NCBI RefSeq assembly: GCF_017581925.1
Contig: NZ_JAGEVG010000007.1
Coordinates: forward strand, 62,001-126,000
From: Gelidibacter pelagius
GTDB taxonomy: Bacteria; Bacteroidota; Bacteroidia; Flavobacteriales; Flavobacteriaceae
DNA: 64,000 bases
Direction of reading: 5' to 3'
The position numbers and the translations under genes are program-made. Below are positions 1 to 8,256 of the stretch, one piece after another (positions within the stretch are counted from its first letter, which is position 1; every line of letters starts with the position of its first letter). Under the pieces are notes generated by a model. That model saw only the letters and a program-made list of their open reading frames with translations, had not been told where the DNA came from and made no database searches.

Positions 1-1
1 T

Positions 2-622
2 GTTATTGATTGCGGACCTGATTTTAGACAACAGATGCTTAATGCCAAATGCACTAAGTTGGATGGCGTTGTCTTTACACATGAACATGCTGATCATACG
101 GCCGGTTTAGATGATATTAGACCGTTTTATTTTAAGCAGGGTGATATTCCTATTTATGCCCATAAAAGAGTTTTAAAAGCGCTTAAGGAACGTTTTGCAT
201 ATATTTTTGAAACCAAAAACAAATATGCCGGAGCACCAGGAGTCATGCCCATCAGAATTGAAAATAAACCGTTCCAATTAGGCGACTTAAATGTGATACC
301 TATTAATGGGATGCATTATAAGCTACAGGTTTTTGGTTTTAGGTTTAATGATTTCGCCTATCTAACCGATATGAAAACCATTGAAGATAAGGAGCTTGAA
401 AAGCTAAAAGGTGTTAAGGTACTTGTGGTGAACGCCTTGAGGGAGACAGAACACATTTCTCATTTTTCCCTTAGTGAAGCTTTGGAGGTCATAGATAAAG
501 TAAAACCAGAACGTGCCTATTTAACGCATATCAGTCACATGCTCGGATTTCACGACGAAGTAGAAAAGATACTTCCAGAAAATGTCTTTTTGGCTTATGA
601 TAACTTACAAATTAACTTATAA
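2..622 (+). CDS. MBL-fold metallohydrolase, PhnP-like (5' end outside window)
   Basis: The reading frame is already open at base 2 (V-I-D-C-G-P-D-F-R...), so the true start lies upstream and this is a C-terminal part of 206 residues. The sequence HEHADHTAGLDDIRPF carries the HxHxDH zinc-binding signature of the metallo-beta-lactamase fold. The later 'YLTDMK' and 'YLTHISH' segments fit the further metal-binding Asp and His positions of the PhnP/RNase Z-like branch. Family knowledge suggests a phosphodiesterase-type hydrolase; the substrate cannot be read from the sequence. The gene is followed after 5 bases by a small membrane-protein gene, so the two are probably cotranscribed. Confidence 0.9.
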   Translation, partial: VIDCGPDFRQQMLNAKCTKLDGVVFTHEHADHTAGLDDIRPFYFKQGDIPIYAHKRVLKALKERFAYIFETKNKYAGAPGVMPIRIENKPFQLGDLNVIPINGMHYKLQVFGFRFNDFAYLTDMKTIEDKELEKLKGVKVLVVNALRETEHISHFSLSEALEVIDKVKPERAYLTHISHMLGFHDEVEKILPENVFLAYDNLQINL

Positions 623-627
623 ATTTT

Positions 628-828
628 ATGAAAGGTAAACTCTTTATGTATATGTTCGTTTTTGCATTGTTGTTGATCGTGTTTCAATATGTGAACTCCA
701 AGAATATATTTGAAACCTATCAAGAAAAAATGACAAAGCTGATAGCAAAAGAGCAAGTGCTTAAAGATTCTATCAATCACTTAAATAGAGAATTGAAAGC
801 GCTTAAAAGTGAGCTTCCAGTGGAATAG
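628..828 (+). CDS. Small single-pass membrane protein with coiled coil
   Basis: This 66-residue protein is not recognised as a named family. Residues 5-22 form one hydrophobic segment (FMYMFVFALLLIVFQYV). The rest is polar and heptad-like (EKMTKLIAKEQVLKDSINHLNRELKALKSEL in outline), so a membrane-anchored coiled coil facing one side of the membrane is likely. It starts 5 bases after the upstream metallohydrolase stop. An antisense frame overlapping its first half has no such features and was not called. Confidence 0.7.
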   Translation: MKGKLFMYMFVFALLLIVFQYVNSKNIFETYQEKMTKLIAKEQVLKDSINHLNRELKALKSELPVE

Positions 829-885
829 AGCCTATCAAAGCTGAAATTGAATTTGAAATTGACTTGCCTGTCCGTCAGTACCTAA

Positions 886-914
886 ACTGCAACTGAAAAC
901 TGCGACTGAAAACT
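886..914. repeat. Tandem 13-mer, dispersed 'ACTGCGACTGAAA' repeat
   Basis: Two adjacent 13-base units, ACTGCAACTGAAA (886-898) and ACTGCGACTGAAA (899-911), lie in the short convergent spacer between the small membrane protein and the esterase gene. Related sequence occurs in two other spacers of this window, at about 13076-13110 and, in opposite orientation, at 41031-41058. This is therefore a dispersed intergenic repeat family; its function is unknown. Confidence 0.6.
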
Positions 915-923
915 ATTTACGCA

Positions 924-1580
924 CTAATTTCCCAAACGCTTATTCAGCCAACTCCTCAATTCGTAAAAGTTTTCAGGTGCAACTCCATGCCCAACTGGGA
1001 ATTCTTTGTAGGTGTTTTTGATAGACAAGGTGTTTAAAAACTGAGGTACTTTTCTTGCCCATTCTACTGGAATGACTTGATCTGCACTACCATGTGAACA
1101 ATAAAAAGCTAAATGTGAATAGTCTTTAGTTTCTATATCGTCAGGAAGCATTTCAGGGCTGATATAGCCGCTTAAAGCAATGACGTTTCGTATCTTCTCC
1201 GGATAGGTGAGCGCTACAGCATAACTCAGAATTGTACCTTGGCTAAAGCCTAAAAGTGTTAGGTTGTCTTTATTGATAGGATACTTTTCTTTCACTTCGT
1301 CAATGAAATTAGCGATCAGATCTCTCGATTTAAGAGCTTGTTCATTGTCATTCCATTTGTTCATCTTTGCGTCAAAATTGATCGCATACCATGCATTTCC
1401 GTAGGGTTGCATAGGGTAGGGTGCTCGCGCGGAGATGATAAATAACTCTTCTGGTAATTCAGAAGCGAAACTGAAAAGATCATTTTCATCACTTCCATAA
1501 CCATGGAACATGATGAGTGCAGGAGCGTTTTCCTTTAAATTTGAAGGTCTTGTAATATGATGTAAAGAGAGATCGGACAT
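924..1580 (-). CDS. Phospholipase/carboxylesterase family serine hydrolase
   Basis: This 218-residue alpha/beta hydrolase matches the phospholipase/carboxylesterase (YpfH/Est) group in length. An HGYGSDEND oxyanion-type motif lies near residue 26. The nucleophile elbow is GFSQG with Ser113, Asp167 sits in HGSADQVIP and His198 in PVGHG, which completes a catalytic triad. There is no signal peptide, so it is probably cytoplasmic. The start ATG lies 2 bases after the upstream gene's stop, so it is the distal gene of a minus-strand run with the DUF4870-like and dihydroorotase-like genes. The natural ester substrate is unknown. Confidence 0.9.
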   Translation of the reverse strand: MSDLSLHHITRPSNLKENAPALIMFHGYGSDENDLFSFASELPEELFIISARAPYPMQPYGNAWYAINFDAKMNKWNDNEQALKSRDLIANFIDEVKEKYPINKDNLTLLGFSQGTILSYAVALTYPEKIRNVIALSGYISPEMLPDDIETKDYSHLAFYCSHGSADQVIPVEWARKVPQFLNTLSIKNTYKEFPVGHGVAPENFYELRSWLNKRLGN

Positions 1581-1582
1581 TA

Positions 1583-1909
1583 TTAATTGATATTTTTAAA
1601 CCATTCTTGGAATTTTTCACCAAGAACAGGAATGAGTTTATATTCTTCTTTTATGGCATAATAGATGGCAAATAGCCAACACGCAAATGTGATGATCCAA
1701 AAGGCAGTTCCCAAAAGACTGTTGACATATTGTTCTACTAAATTTGAAAAAATTAGCATGATCATCAAGCCACACATCTGCCTGATGTGAAATAACGTGA
1801 ATGGATTTCGTTTTTCTAAATTCATGATAATGGCAATAATTAAGCCTATGAAAGTTAAATAACTAATGATGGCCAGTGTTTTACCATCCTTGATAACAGC
1901 ATCTTTCAT
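1583..1909 (-). CDS. DUF4870/Tic20-like small membrane protein
   Basis: The 108-residue protein has three to four hydrophobic segments (about residues 10-30, 41-60 and 66-86). A 'NPFTLFHIRQM' stretch after the first segment is typical of the DUF4870/Tic20-like family, in which a conserved FHxRQ follows the first helix. Its function is not established. It sits 2 bases after the dihydroorotase-like gene and 2 bases before the esterase gene, so all three are very probably one transcript. Confidence 0.75.
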   Translation of the reverse strand: MKDAVIKDGKTLAIISYLTFIGLIIAIIMNLEKRNPFTLFHIRQMCGLMIMLIFSNLVEQYVNSLLGTAFWIITFACWLFAIYYAIKEEYKLIPVLGEKFQEWFKNIN

Positions 1910-1911
1910 AA

Positions 1912-3165
1912 TTAACTTAAAACCATTTGATTGTTTGAAAAAATACCATAGACCTTGCCTTTGAGATCATAATTTTCAAAGATGGTATTTTTTGATGTAG
2001 AAAGAATCATTTCCTTGCTGAATTGATAGTTTTCATTTGGATTGAACAGGGTTAATTTAGCTTTTGTCCCAACAGTAATTGGCGTCGGTTCGATACCAAA
2101 ACGCTCTTTCCCTTTGGTTAGTAGATCGATCGTTTTCTTTATTGTGAAAATGGTATTCAAAGCCCCAAAAGCGGTTTCCAATCCGATGGTACCATACTTT
2201 GCATAATCAAATTCTATTTTTTTATGTTCAATATCAATCGGATTGTGATCACTCGTTACCATATCGATTGTACCATCCTTTAATCCTTCGATAAGTGCAT
2301 TACAATCAGATTGTGTTCTTAAAGGCGGCGTGACCTTAAAACGCGTGTCGAAAGTTTTTAATACCTCATCAGTTAAAATCAAATTATGAACGGCCACACT
2401 GCAGCTCACATCCAATTTTTTGGCTTTTGCATTTCTGATCAATTCGACCGATTTAGCCGAAGAAATCGTCGGAATATGCAATTTTCCACCTGTATATTCC
2501 AGTAAAAATAAATCGCGTACAATTTGTAACTCTTCTGCCAAAGTCGGGTTTCCTTTTAGACCCAATGACGTGCTCATGATATTTTCATTCATGACTCCAA
2601 ATCCAGAGATTTTAGATTCCTGAGGAAATGAATAGATCAATCCCCCGAAATTACTGGCGTATTGCAAGGCCAGTTTCATCAGGTTCGGGTTCCTAACAGG
2701 TTTTTGGTAGTCATAGTAAGCAATAGCTCCAGCATTTTTCATATCGAAAAGTTCCGCTAAATCTTCGCCATCACTATTTTTTGTCAAGGCGCCAATTGGA
2801 TATAAGTTCACAGCATTCCCTTGAGCTTTGCCTCTCAAGAAGGATATATCGGCATAGCTGTCAATCACAGGATTTGTATTGGAATTAACCGCAACATCTG
2901 TAAAACCTGACCGTGCTGCTGTTTCAAGTCCGTTCGCAATAGTTTCGCGTTCTTCATAACCTGGTTCTCCAAAACTCACACTACTATCAAACCAACCTTG
3001 AGAAACATGTAGATTGTCGAGTGCAATCTCCCTAACTTTATCAGGGTTTTTAATCTGTTTTGAGATTTGGGAGATGATGCCTTTTTCTATTAGAATATCG
3101 CAGCTTTGATTATGGAAATCGCTTTTTGAGTCAACTATTGTGGCAGATTTTATCAGTACGTTCAT
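1912..3165 (-). CDS. Dihydroorotase homologue lacking catalytic metal ligands
   Basis: The 417-residue protein aligns along its whole length with type I dihydroorotases (amidohydrolase fold). The landmarks SSAKSVELIRNAK, VKVTPPLR-like, TSDHNP and GLETAFG are recognisable. The metal site is degraded, however. The usual DxHVHxRxPG motif reads D60-S-S-V-S-F-G-E-P-G, so both His and the substrate Arg are lost. The usual HVSTA segment reads PTISSA, and the DHAPH motif reads DHNPI. The Asp at the catalytic position remains. Non-catalytic dihydroorotase homologues (PyrC') are known in other bacteria as structural partners of aspartate transcarbamoylase, and a similar structural role is possible here. 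Its stop-proximal start overlaps the BatA-like gene by 4 bases (ATGA), which indicates translational coupling. Confidence 0.85.
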   Translation of the reverse strand: MNVLIKSATIVDSKSDFHNQSCDILIEKGIISQISKQIKNPDKVREIALDNLHVSQGWFDSSVSFGEPGYEERETIANGLETAARSGFTDVAVNSNTNPVIDSYADISFLRGKAQGNAVNLYPIGALTKNSDGEDLAELFDMKNAGAIAYYDYQKPVRNPNLMKLALQYASNFGGLIYSFPQESKISGFGVMNENIMSTSLGLKGNPTLAEELQIVRDLFLLEYTGGKLHIPTISSAKSVELIRNAKAKKLDVSCSVAVHNLILTDEVLKTFDTRFKVTPPLRTQSDCNALIEGLKDGTIDMVTSDHNPIDIEHKKIEFDYAKYGTIGLETAFGALNTIFTIKKTIDLLTKGKERFGIEPTPITVGTKAKLTLFNPNENYQFSKEMILSTSKNTIFENYDLKGKVYGIFSNNQMVLS

Positions 3166-5087
3166 TTTAGAAATTTTAAGATGAGCATTTCAATAATTAA
3201 AAAAGCTATTGCAAAAATAACAAACCATTTCCATAGCTCATTAACATTTGTAGTACTTTTTATATCGTCGATAGCAGAAGCCACAGAACTGTTTTTAAGA
3301 CTATTCGTTACTTGGGAAAGGTTCATATAATTGAGGCGACTTTCATTTCTATCATAATTATAACTGAGGTGCCGTACCACTTTGTCTTTGTTCTTGATCT
3401 CATAAATTCCCGCTGTATTAGGGTATTCATCTGTAATTATTTGAACTTTATGACTATAGGTCTGTTGCTTGGGAATAATTGAAGCTTCGGCATTGTCCAA
3501 TCTCAAGATTTCATCCTGAAGTAAGTTGGTATTGATATCAATAGTATTTGTTGCGCCAATGGTGTAATATAAACGCGGTAGTTTTAAGCTTTGTTTGCCA
3601 ATATTGTAAAGCACGGGCACGATTAATGGCGAGTTTTTAAAATTGGAATTGCTCTCGTTCAAGCTTGCAGAAAAAGCATACACATTATTGGATTGGATCA
3701 AGAACGCTGCGTTATCCTCAAAACTTAAAACACTTGCCCCAGACGAATTGGACAATTTATAAAACGAATTGACCTTTGGATATTGAAAGTTATCTACCTT
3801 TTTATCGAATACATTTGCTAAAAGTGGATGTGAAAAGTTAATCTTCGTAATCCGTTTTTCTGATGATATTTTAGATGAAAAACTCGGTAGTAAAAATATA
3901 TTAAATAGCTGATTGTAAGTATTTAAGCCTGATTCATATGAAGGGATGATTAAGATGCTTCCACCATCATCAGAAAAAGAATTTAAAGAGGTAATCAACG
4001 CATTGGGAATGTCTTTCAACTCATTGAGAACAATCAAATTCTGATCGATGATACTATTGTAATTCAGTTCATTAAAGTTGACAATCGTCAGATCAAATTC
4101 GTCATCAGAATAGAGCTTTCTTAAAAAATCAGCATTAGCGTCATTAATCACCAATACCTTTATGCGTTCCTTTTTATCTAAATTAAAGTATAAAGTGTTG
4201 TCGTAGTTTAAATTAGCATCATCAATTGTAACCTTTCCTTTAAAAGATTTATTGCTGGGAATTGTGAAGATGGTTTCGATGTTGTCATCAATAGAGACCG
4301 CACTTTTTGCCATGAGTTGATCATCTTCAAATAACGATATCGACAAGGTTTCAATAGGGTTTCCTTGATTGCTCAACATGACTGTCAACTCCAAGGTTTC
4401 CACATTGTTTTTCGAAATATATAGTGAATCGACACTGACATTCCCAGTGTTTTTGGGTTGTAGTTGAACCAATCGATAATTAACGAGACTATCGCTTTCC
4501 AGCGTCAAAGCATCATTTTTTTGTTGAAAATCAGAAATTAGTACCAAATTTTTAATACTGCCTTTATCTTTGGAGAATGCTTTTTTCCCTTTTAAAACAA
4601 CGGCGTCGTATTCCAATTGATAAGGGGAATAGGAAAGTTGTATCAAATCATTTTTTATGGCCTTGATGCTCGTATTTGGAAAATTGAGCTCATTGGTAAA
4701 AAGGCTGATGGTTTCATTTTCATCTACGTGCTCAATTAAATTTTGTACAGCGGCATTTAATAAAGTGCCATTATCGCCTTTAGCTTGCATGCTAAACGAG
4801 TTGTCCAAATAGATGACGGTTTCGTTGGTGGTGGTAAAACTATTTTTATTGGCTTGATAAGGTTGGGCAAAAGCGATGATGATGCAGGCTAAAAGTAACA
4901 AGCGTGTCAATAATGTCAGCCATTTTTTTATTTGTGAGCTTTTACGGGTTTGCAGAGTGATGTTTTTAAGAAACTGAACATTGGTAAAAGCAACTTTTTC
5001 GAAGCGTCGGAGTTGAAATAAATGGACAATTATAGGAATAATGAGCAGCAGTAGTGCATAAAGAATTTCGGGGTTTTTAAACTGCAT
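3162..5087 (-). CDS. BatA-domain membrane protein with VWA-like domain
   Basis: The 641-residue protein begins with a BatA/aerotolerance N-terminal region: membrane segment 8-24, the LRRFEKVAFTNVQFL element, and a second membrane segment 56-75. A von Willebrand A-like domain follows, with MIDAS-type D95-N-S97-F-S99. A long periplasmic region comes next and a C-terminal membrane helix ends the protein (about 620-640). Family knowledge places such proteins in the inner membrane, often beside Bat/MoxR systems, but no MoxR or other Bat gene is adjacent here. A second protein of the same build lies at 44336-46369. The start ATG is preceded by a perfect -7 box at 5123-5130. Confidence 0.85.
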   Translation of the reverse strand: MQFKNPEILYALLLLIIPIIVHLFQLRRFEKVAFTNVQFLKNITLQTRKSSQIKKWLTLLTRLLLLACIIIAFAQPYQANKNSFTTTNETVIYLDNSFSMQAKGDNGTLLNAAVQNLIEHVDENETISLFTNELNFPNTSIKAIKNDLIQLSYSPYQLEYDAVVLKGKKAFSKDKGSIKNLVLISDFQQKNDALTLESDSLVNYRLVQLQPKNTGNVSVDSLYISKNNVETLELTVMLSNQGNPIETLSISLFEDDQLMAKSAVSIDDNIETIFTIPSNKSFKGKVTIDDANLNYDNTLYFNLDKKERIKVLVINDANADFLRKLYSDDEFDLTIVNFNELNYNSIIDQNLIVLNELKDIPNALITSLNSFSDDGGSILIIPSYESGLNTYNQLFNIFLLPSFSSKISSEKRITKINFSHPLLANVFDKKVDNFQYPKVNSFYKLSNSSGASVLSFEDNAAFLIQSNNVYAFSASLNESNSNFKNSPLIVPVLYNIGKQSLKLPRLYYTIGATNTIDINTNLLQDEILRLDNAEASIIPKQQTYSHKVQIITDEYPNTAGIYEIKNKDKVVRHLSYNYDRNESRLNYMNLSQVTNSLKNSSVASAIDDIKSTTNVNELWKWFVIFAIAFLIIEMLILKFLK

Positions 5088-5122
5088 TCCTTTTTTTGAT
5101 TTTAGTGGTCGAACAGGCGTGT

Positions 5123-5130
5123 CAAATATA
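5123..5130 (-). promoter_or_regulatory. Bacteroidota -7 box (TATATTTG) for the BatA-like gene run
   Basis: On the minus strand this reads TATATTTG, a perfect match to TAnnTTTG, 35 bases upstream of the BatA-like start. I do not see a clear -33 TTG at the usual spacing, so support rests on the -7 box and its position. Confidence 0.4.
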
Positions 5131-5193
5131 AAAAATACAAGAAGATTAGCCCGTTCTGATTTTGAGAAATTTAACCTTTATAACTTGAGATTG

Positions 5194-6201
5194 CTAACAA
5201 AAGAAGAAAAAATCTTTGGCTTTTGTCAATTGGTGGTTTTCTAAAATGGCAGTGATGTGCTTTTGGGACTTTTTATTGGCCACAGTGACGATCACTTGAG
5301 GTTGGTGCAACTTACTTAGAGTAGAAATGGGATGCAGTTTTACTTTATAAATATGTTTACCGATTTTTTTTGGGTTATTGCAAATCCATATAAAAGGGAC
5401 TTTATTCATCTTCAATAGTTTAGCGCAGAATTTCCCTTTGAAACCAGCACCCCATAACACTAATGGACGTTTGCTGTCAAAATCGAGTTCTAAAAAATAG
5501 TGCACTTTCAATTTTAAAAAATGATTATCAGAATAATGATCATCAGTTCGCGAGGTTCTGTTGCTGTAATCTCTCCAATAATGAAGGACTTGGTCGGATG
5601 GAATACACTTTAAGCCCTGTTTGTAGAATCGAAACGCCAAATCATAATCTTCGGGATAGATATTTCTTTCAAAAGCGCCACAAGCCATTAAATCATCACG
5701 AGACACCATCCAGCAAGGCGATGGGATAACACATTCCTTATAGATTTCAGTGTAATTGGTTCCTGATTTGGTAAGTCCATTGAGCCATTCTTCATAATGC
5801 TGATAACCGTCTCCAAGTTGACCTTCACAGAAATATTTGACCAATCCTAAAGCGACATGTCCTTTTCCATGGGTTTTTAAATCACGGTGCATGAGCTCCA
5901 GTTTTTTTGGAGCCATGAGATCATCGCTGTCCATTCGGGTGATGTAGTGTCCAGAACTATTTTTAAAAGCCAATTTTAAAGCATCAATAATACCCTGACC
6001 ATTGTTTTTAAGTAGTTTTATTCGAGCATCTTTTTGAGCGAATGCCGCAACCAAATTATAACTGTCATCTGTGGAGTGGTCGTCCACGATAATCAATTCC
6101 CAATTAATATAAGTTTGTTCAAGTATGGATTCGAGATAAGGGGATAAAAAGGCGGAACTGTTTTTAAAAGGTGTTAAAATGCTGATCAAAGGCTGTGGCA
6201 T
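5194..6201 (-). CDS. Family 2 glycosyltransferase with C-terminal nucleotide-fold-like extension
   Basis: The 335-residue protein opens with a GT-A fold of family 2 (PLISILTPFKNSSAFL, then VDDHSTDDS at about residue 40). The metal-binding DxD motif is MDSDD near residue 96, and an ED motif (YPEDYDLAFRFY) near residue 185 supplies the likely catalytic base. The last 90 residues form a second region with a glycine-rich LWGAGFKGK motif that resembles a Rossmann-like module. No membrane segment is seen. Surface polysaccharide or glycolipid assembly is the usual role; donor and acceptor are unknown. It is separated from its neighbours by more than 100 bases on each side and may be transcribed alone. 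Confidence 0.85.
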   Translation of the reverse strand: MPQPLISILTPFKNSSAFLSPYLESILEQTYINWELIIVDDHSTDDSYNLVAAFAQKDARIKLLKNNGQGIIDALKLAFKNSSGHYITRMDSDDLMAPKKLELMHRDLKTHGKGHVALGLVKYFCEGQLGDGYQHYEEWLNGLTKSGTNYTEIYKECVIPSPCWMVSRDDLMACGAFERNIYPEDYDLAFRFYKQGLKCIPSDQVLHYWRDYSNRTSRTDDHYSDNHFLKLKVHYFLELDFDSKRPLVLWGAGFKGKFCAKLLKMNKVPFIWICNNPKKIGKHIYKVKLHPISTLSKLHQPQVIVTVANKKSQKHITAILENHQLTKAKDFFFFC

Positions 6202-6471
6202 ACTGCTAAAATACGATTTCTATATAGACATAAAAATTCACTAAAATAATAGTTCCGCAAGATTTGGATAAACACTGAATTGCAACGCGTTATTGGCCTA
6301 TTGATTTTCAGTATTGTATTTCCGGAAAAAGCAAAGTCTCTATTTCAATTGCTTTAATTTTTTATCAATAGAAAAATGTGTATATTTTTTTTGTAAAACA
6401 CTCAAAACCAAATCCATAATAGCCAATTCATTGATTTTTAAATAATCATTTACTCGGTTATGAAATAAACA

Positions 6472-7320
6472 CTATGGGTTATAATTCATATAATTATCCA
6501 ATTCCTCAAGAAGTTCTGTACTGCTAATTTGTAGATGTTTTGGAAGTTTATTGCTTTTGGGCATCACGGCCAAATAGCGATCTTCATTGGTGGTATACAC
6601 TTGTTTGAAAACTACATGTTCTGAGGTGATCACTTCAACGATTTCCTTTATAAAATCGTCATGATGTACCAAATCTGAACTTCCCAAATGGAACACGCCA
6701 GATTTATTTCGATTGATCATATAATGGACTTGTTGGGTCATCTTAAAATCTGTGGTGACATTCATGATCAGATTGGGGAACACTTCAATTGCAGTTTTTT
6801 CTGCTATATGCTGCTTGATTACCTTAAGGCGGGGAGATTGTGTGCCAAAAACCATAGGAAGTCTAATAATGATCACTTTCTTTTTGGGTAGGCGCAACAG
6901 CATGTTCTCAATCTTAATTTTGAAATGTCCGTAAATACTATCGCTCAAAGTTTTATCCTCCTCATAACTGGGATATTTACTATACGCATCAAACACATTG
7001 GCCGACGAGAAGAAAATGATCTTACAGTCATGAGACATCACATATTCAGCCATATGTTGGTGCGCAATCACTTGGGCATGAAAATCGCCACGCAAACAGG
7101 AGATGATGATTGAAGGTTTGATCGCTTGAAGGATTTCAAAAATATCATCTTCTTCCACCCGATATTGAAAAAAGTGCTGATTGTTCTCGTAAGTTTTGTT
7201 GGATAGGTGATAGGTGCCAAAAGTTTTAAAATATGGCCCCAGTTCTTTATACAGCGCATTTCCTATAAAACCACTGGCTCCAAGGATAAGAATACGATGT
7301 TTGTTGTCTGGTGTCTTCAT
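6472..7320 (-). CDS. RmlD-like SDR family NAD(P)-binding protein
   Basis: This is an extended short-chain dehydrogenase/epimerase. The GASGFIG nucleotide-binding motif is near residue 15, FFSSANVF holds the catalytic Ser region and YGHFK is a YxxxK motif. The layout resembles dTDP-4-dehydrorhamnose reductase (RmlD), but no other rhamnose gene is present, so the substrate is unknown. I chose the ATG at 7320 (MKTPDNKHR, 282 residues); an in-frame TTG at 7332 would add four residues. It begins 18 bases after the glutaminase stop and is probably in the same transcript. The frame reopens directly after the TAG stop for 43 codons (see findings). Confidence 0.85.
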   Translation of the reverse strand: MKTPDNKHRILILGASGFIGNALYKELGPYFKTFGTYHLSNKTYENNQHFFQYRVEEDDIFEILQAIKPSIIISCLRGDFHAQVIAHQHMAEYVMSHDCKIIFFSSANVFDAYSKYPSYEEDKTLSDSIYGHFKIKIENMLLRLPKKKVIIIRLPMVFGTQSPRLKVIKQHIAEKTAIEVFPNLIMNVTTDFKMTQQVHYMINRNKSGVFHLGSSDLVHHDDFIKEIVEVITSEHVVFKQVYTTNEDRYLAVMPKSNKLPKHLQISSTELLEELDNYMNYNP

Positions 7321-7338
7321 TTTGTGGGGCAAAATTTT

Positions 7339-8253
7339 CTAAAAAATGGATAATTTGGTCATGGTTGTAAACTGTTCCAAAGCTTGCATTCCCAACAATG
7401 AATTGCCTTTCATATTTAAACCTGGCGACCATACTGCTATTGTGAAATGGTTAGGTAAAAGCGCTACAATACCACCTCCAACACCACTTTTTCCCGGTAG
7501 GCCCACTTCAAAAGCGAATTCACCTGCTTCGTCGTAAAATCCGCAGGTGAGCATAATGGCATTGATACGTTTGGCTTGGCTTGGTGAAAGTTGGTTCGTC
7601 TTTAAACAACAAGCGCCATGATTTGCAAACATAATGAAGGCTTTAGATAATTGCTCACAGGTCATTTCAATGGCACATTGATGAAAATAGAAATCCAAAA
7701 CGTCGTCGACATCATTTTCCAAATTGCCGTAAGCCTTTAGCAAATTGGCGGCGGCATAATTGTTATAGCCGGTCAAACGTTCGGATTCGGCAACCTTTAA
7801 ATTAAAAGCAATAGTGGGGTCATCAACAACATTGCGTACATAATTCAAGAAATCTTCTTTCGGATTCTTAAGAAGACTGACCAAAATATCGGCAATAACA
7901 AGGGCTCCAGCATTTATTAACGGGTTTCTTGGAATCCCATTTTCCAGTTCCAAAAGTGATAAATGATTAAAGGGGTTTCCTGAGGGTTCCACATCAACCC
8001 GTTGCCACAAGTTTTCTGGATACATGGGCAATGCCATCGCGAGTGTCAAAACTTTTGAAACACTCTGAATGGAGAATTTCTTGTTCCAGTCGCCAGTTGC
8101 AAAAGTCTGACCATCTAAAAGCCTTAAATGGATTCCAAGATTCTGTGCATCAATATCTGCTAATTCCGGGATATAATTAGCTACCAGTCCTCTAAAGACT
8201 TCATCCTTTAAATTATGATGAATGGTATCAATGACATTTTGGAAATCAATCAT
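7339..8253 (-). CDS. glsA: Glutaminase
   Basis: Glutaminase hydrolyses glutamine to glutamate and ammonia. The 304-residue length is typical of bacterial glutaminases. The beta-lactamase-like SxxK catalytic dyad is in KFSIQSVSKVL, with Ser64 and Lys67. The conserved stretches NPLINAGA, ESERLTGYNNYAAANLLKAYG and LPGKSGVGGGI are all present, so the enzyme should be active. The start lies 3 bases after the gcvT stop, which indicates cotranscription with gcvT and the following SDR gene. Confidence 0.96.
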   Translation of the reverse strand: MIDFQNVIDTIHHNLKDEVFRGLVANYIPELADIDAQNLGIHLRLLDGQTFATGDWNKKFSIQSVSKVLTLAMALPMYPENLWQRVDVEPSGNPFNHLSLLELENGIPRNPLINAGALVIADILVSLLKNPKEDFLNYVRNVVDDPTIAFNLKVAESERLTGYNNYAAANLLKAYGNLENDVDDVLDFYFHQCAIEMTCEQLSKAFIMFANHGACCLKTNQLSPSQAKRINAIMLTCGFYDEAGEFAFEVGLPGKSGVGGGIVALLPNHFTIAVWSPGLNMKGNSLLGMQALEQFTTMTKLSIF

Positions 8254-8256
8254 GTA

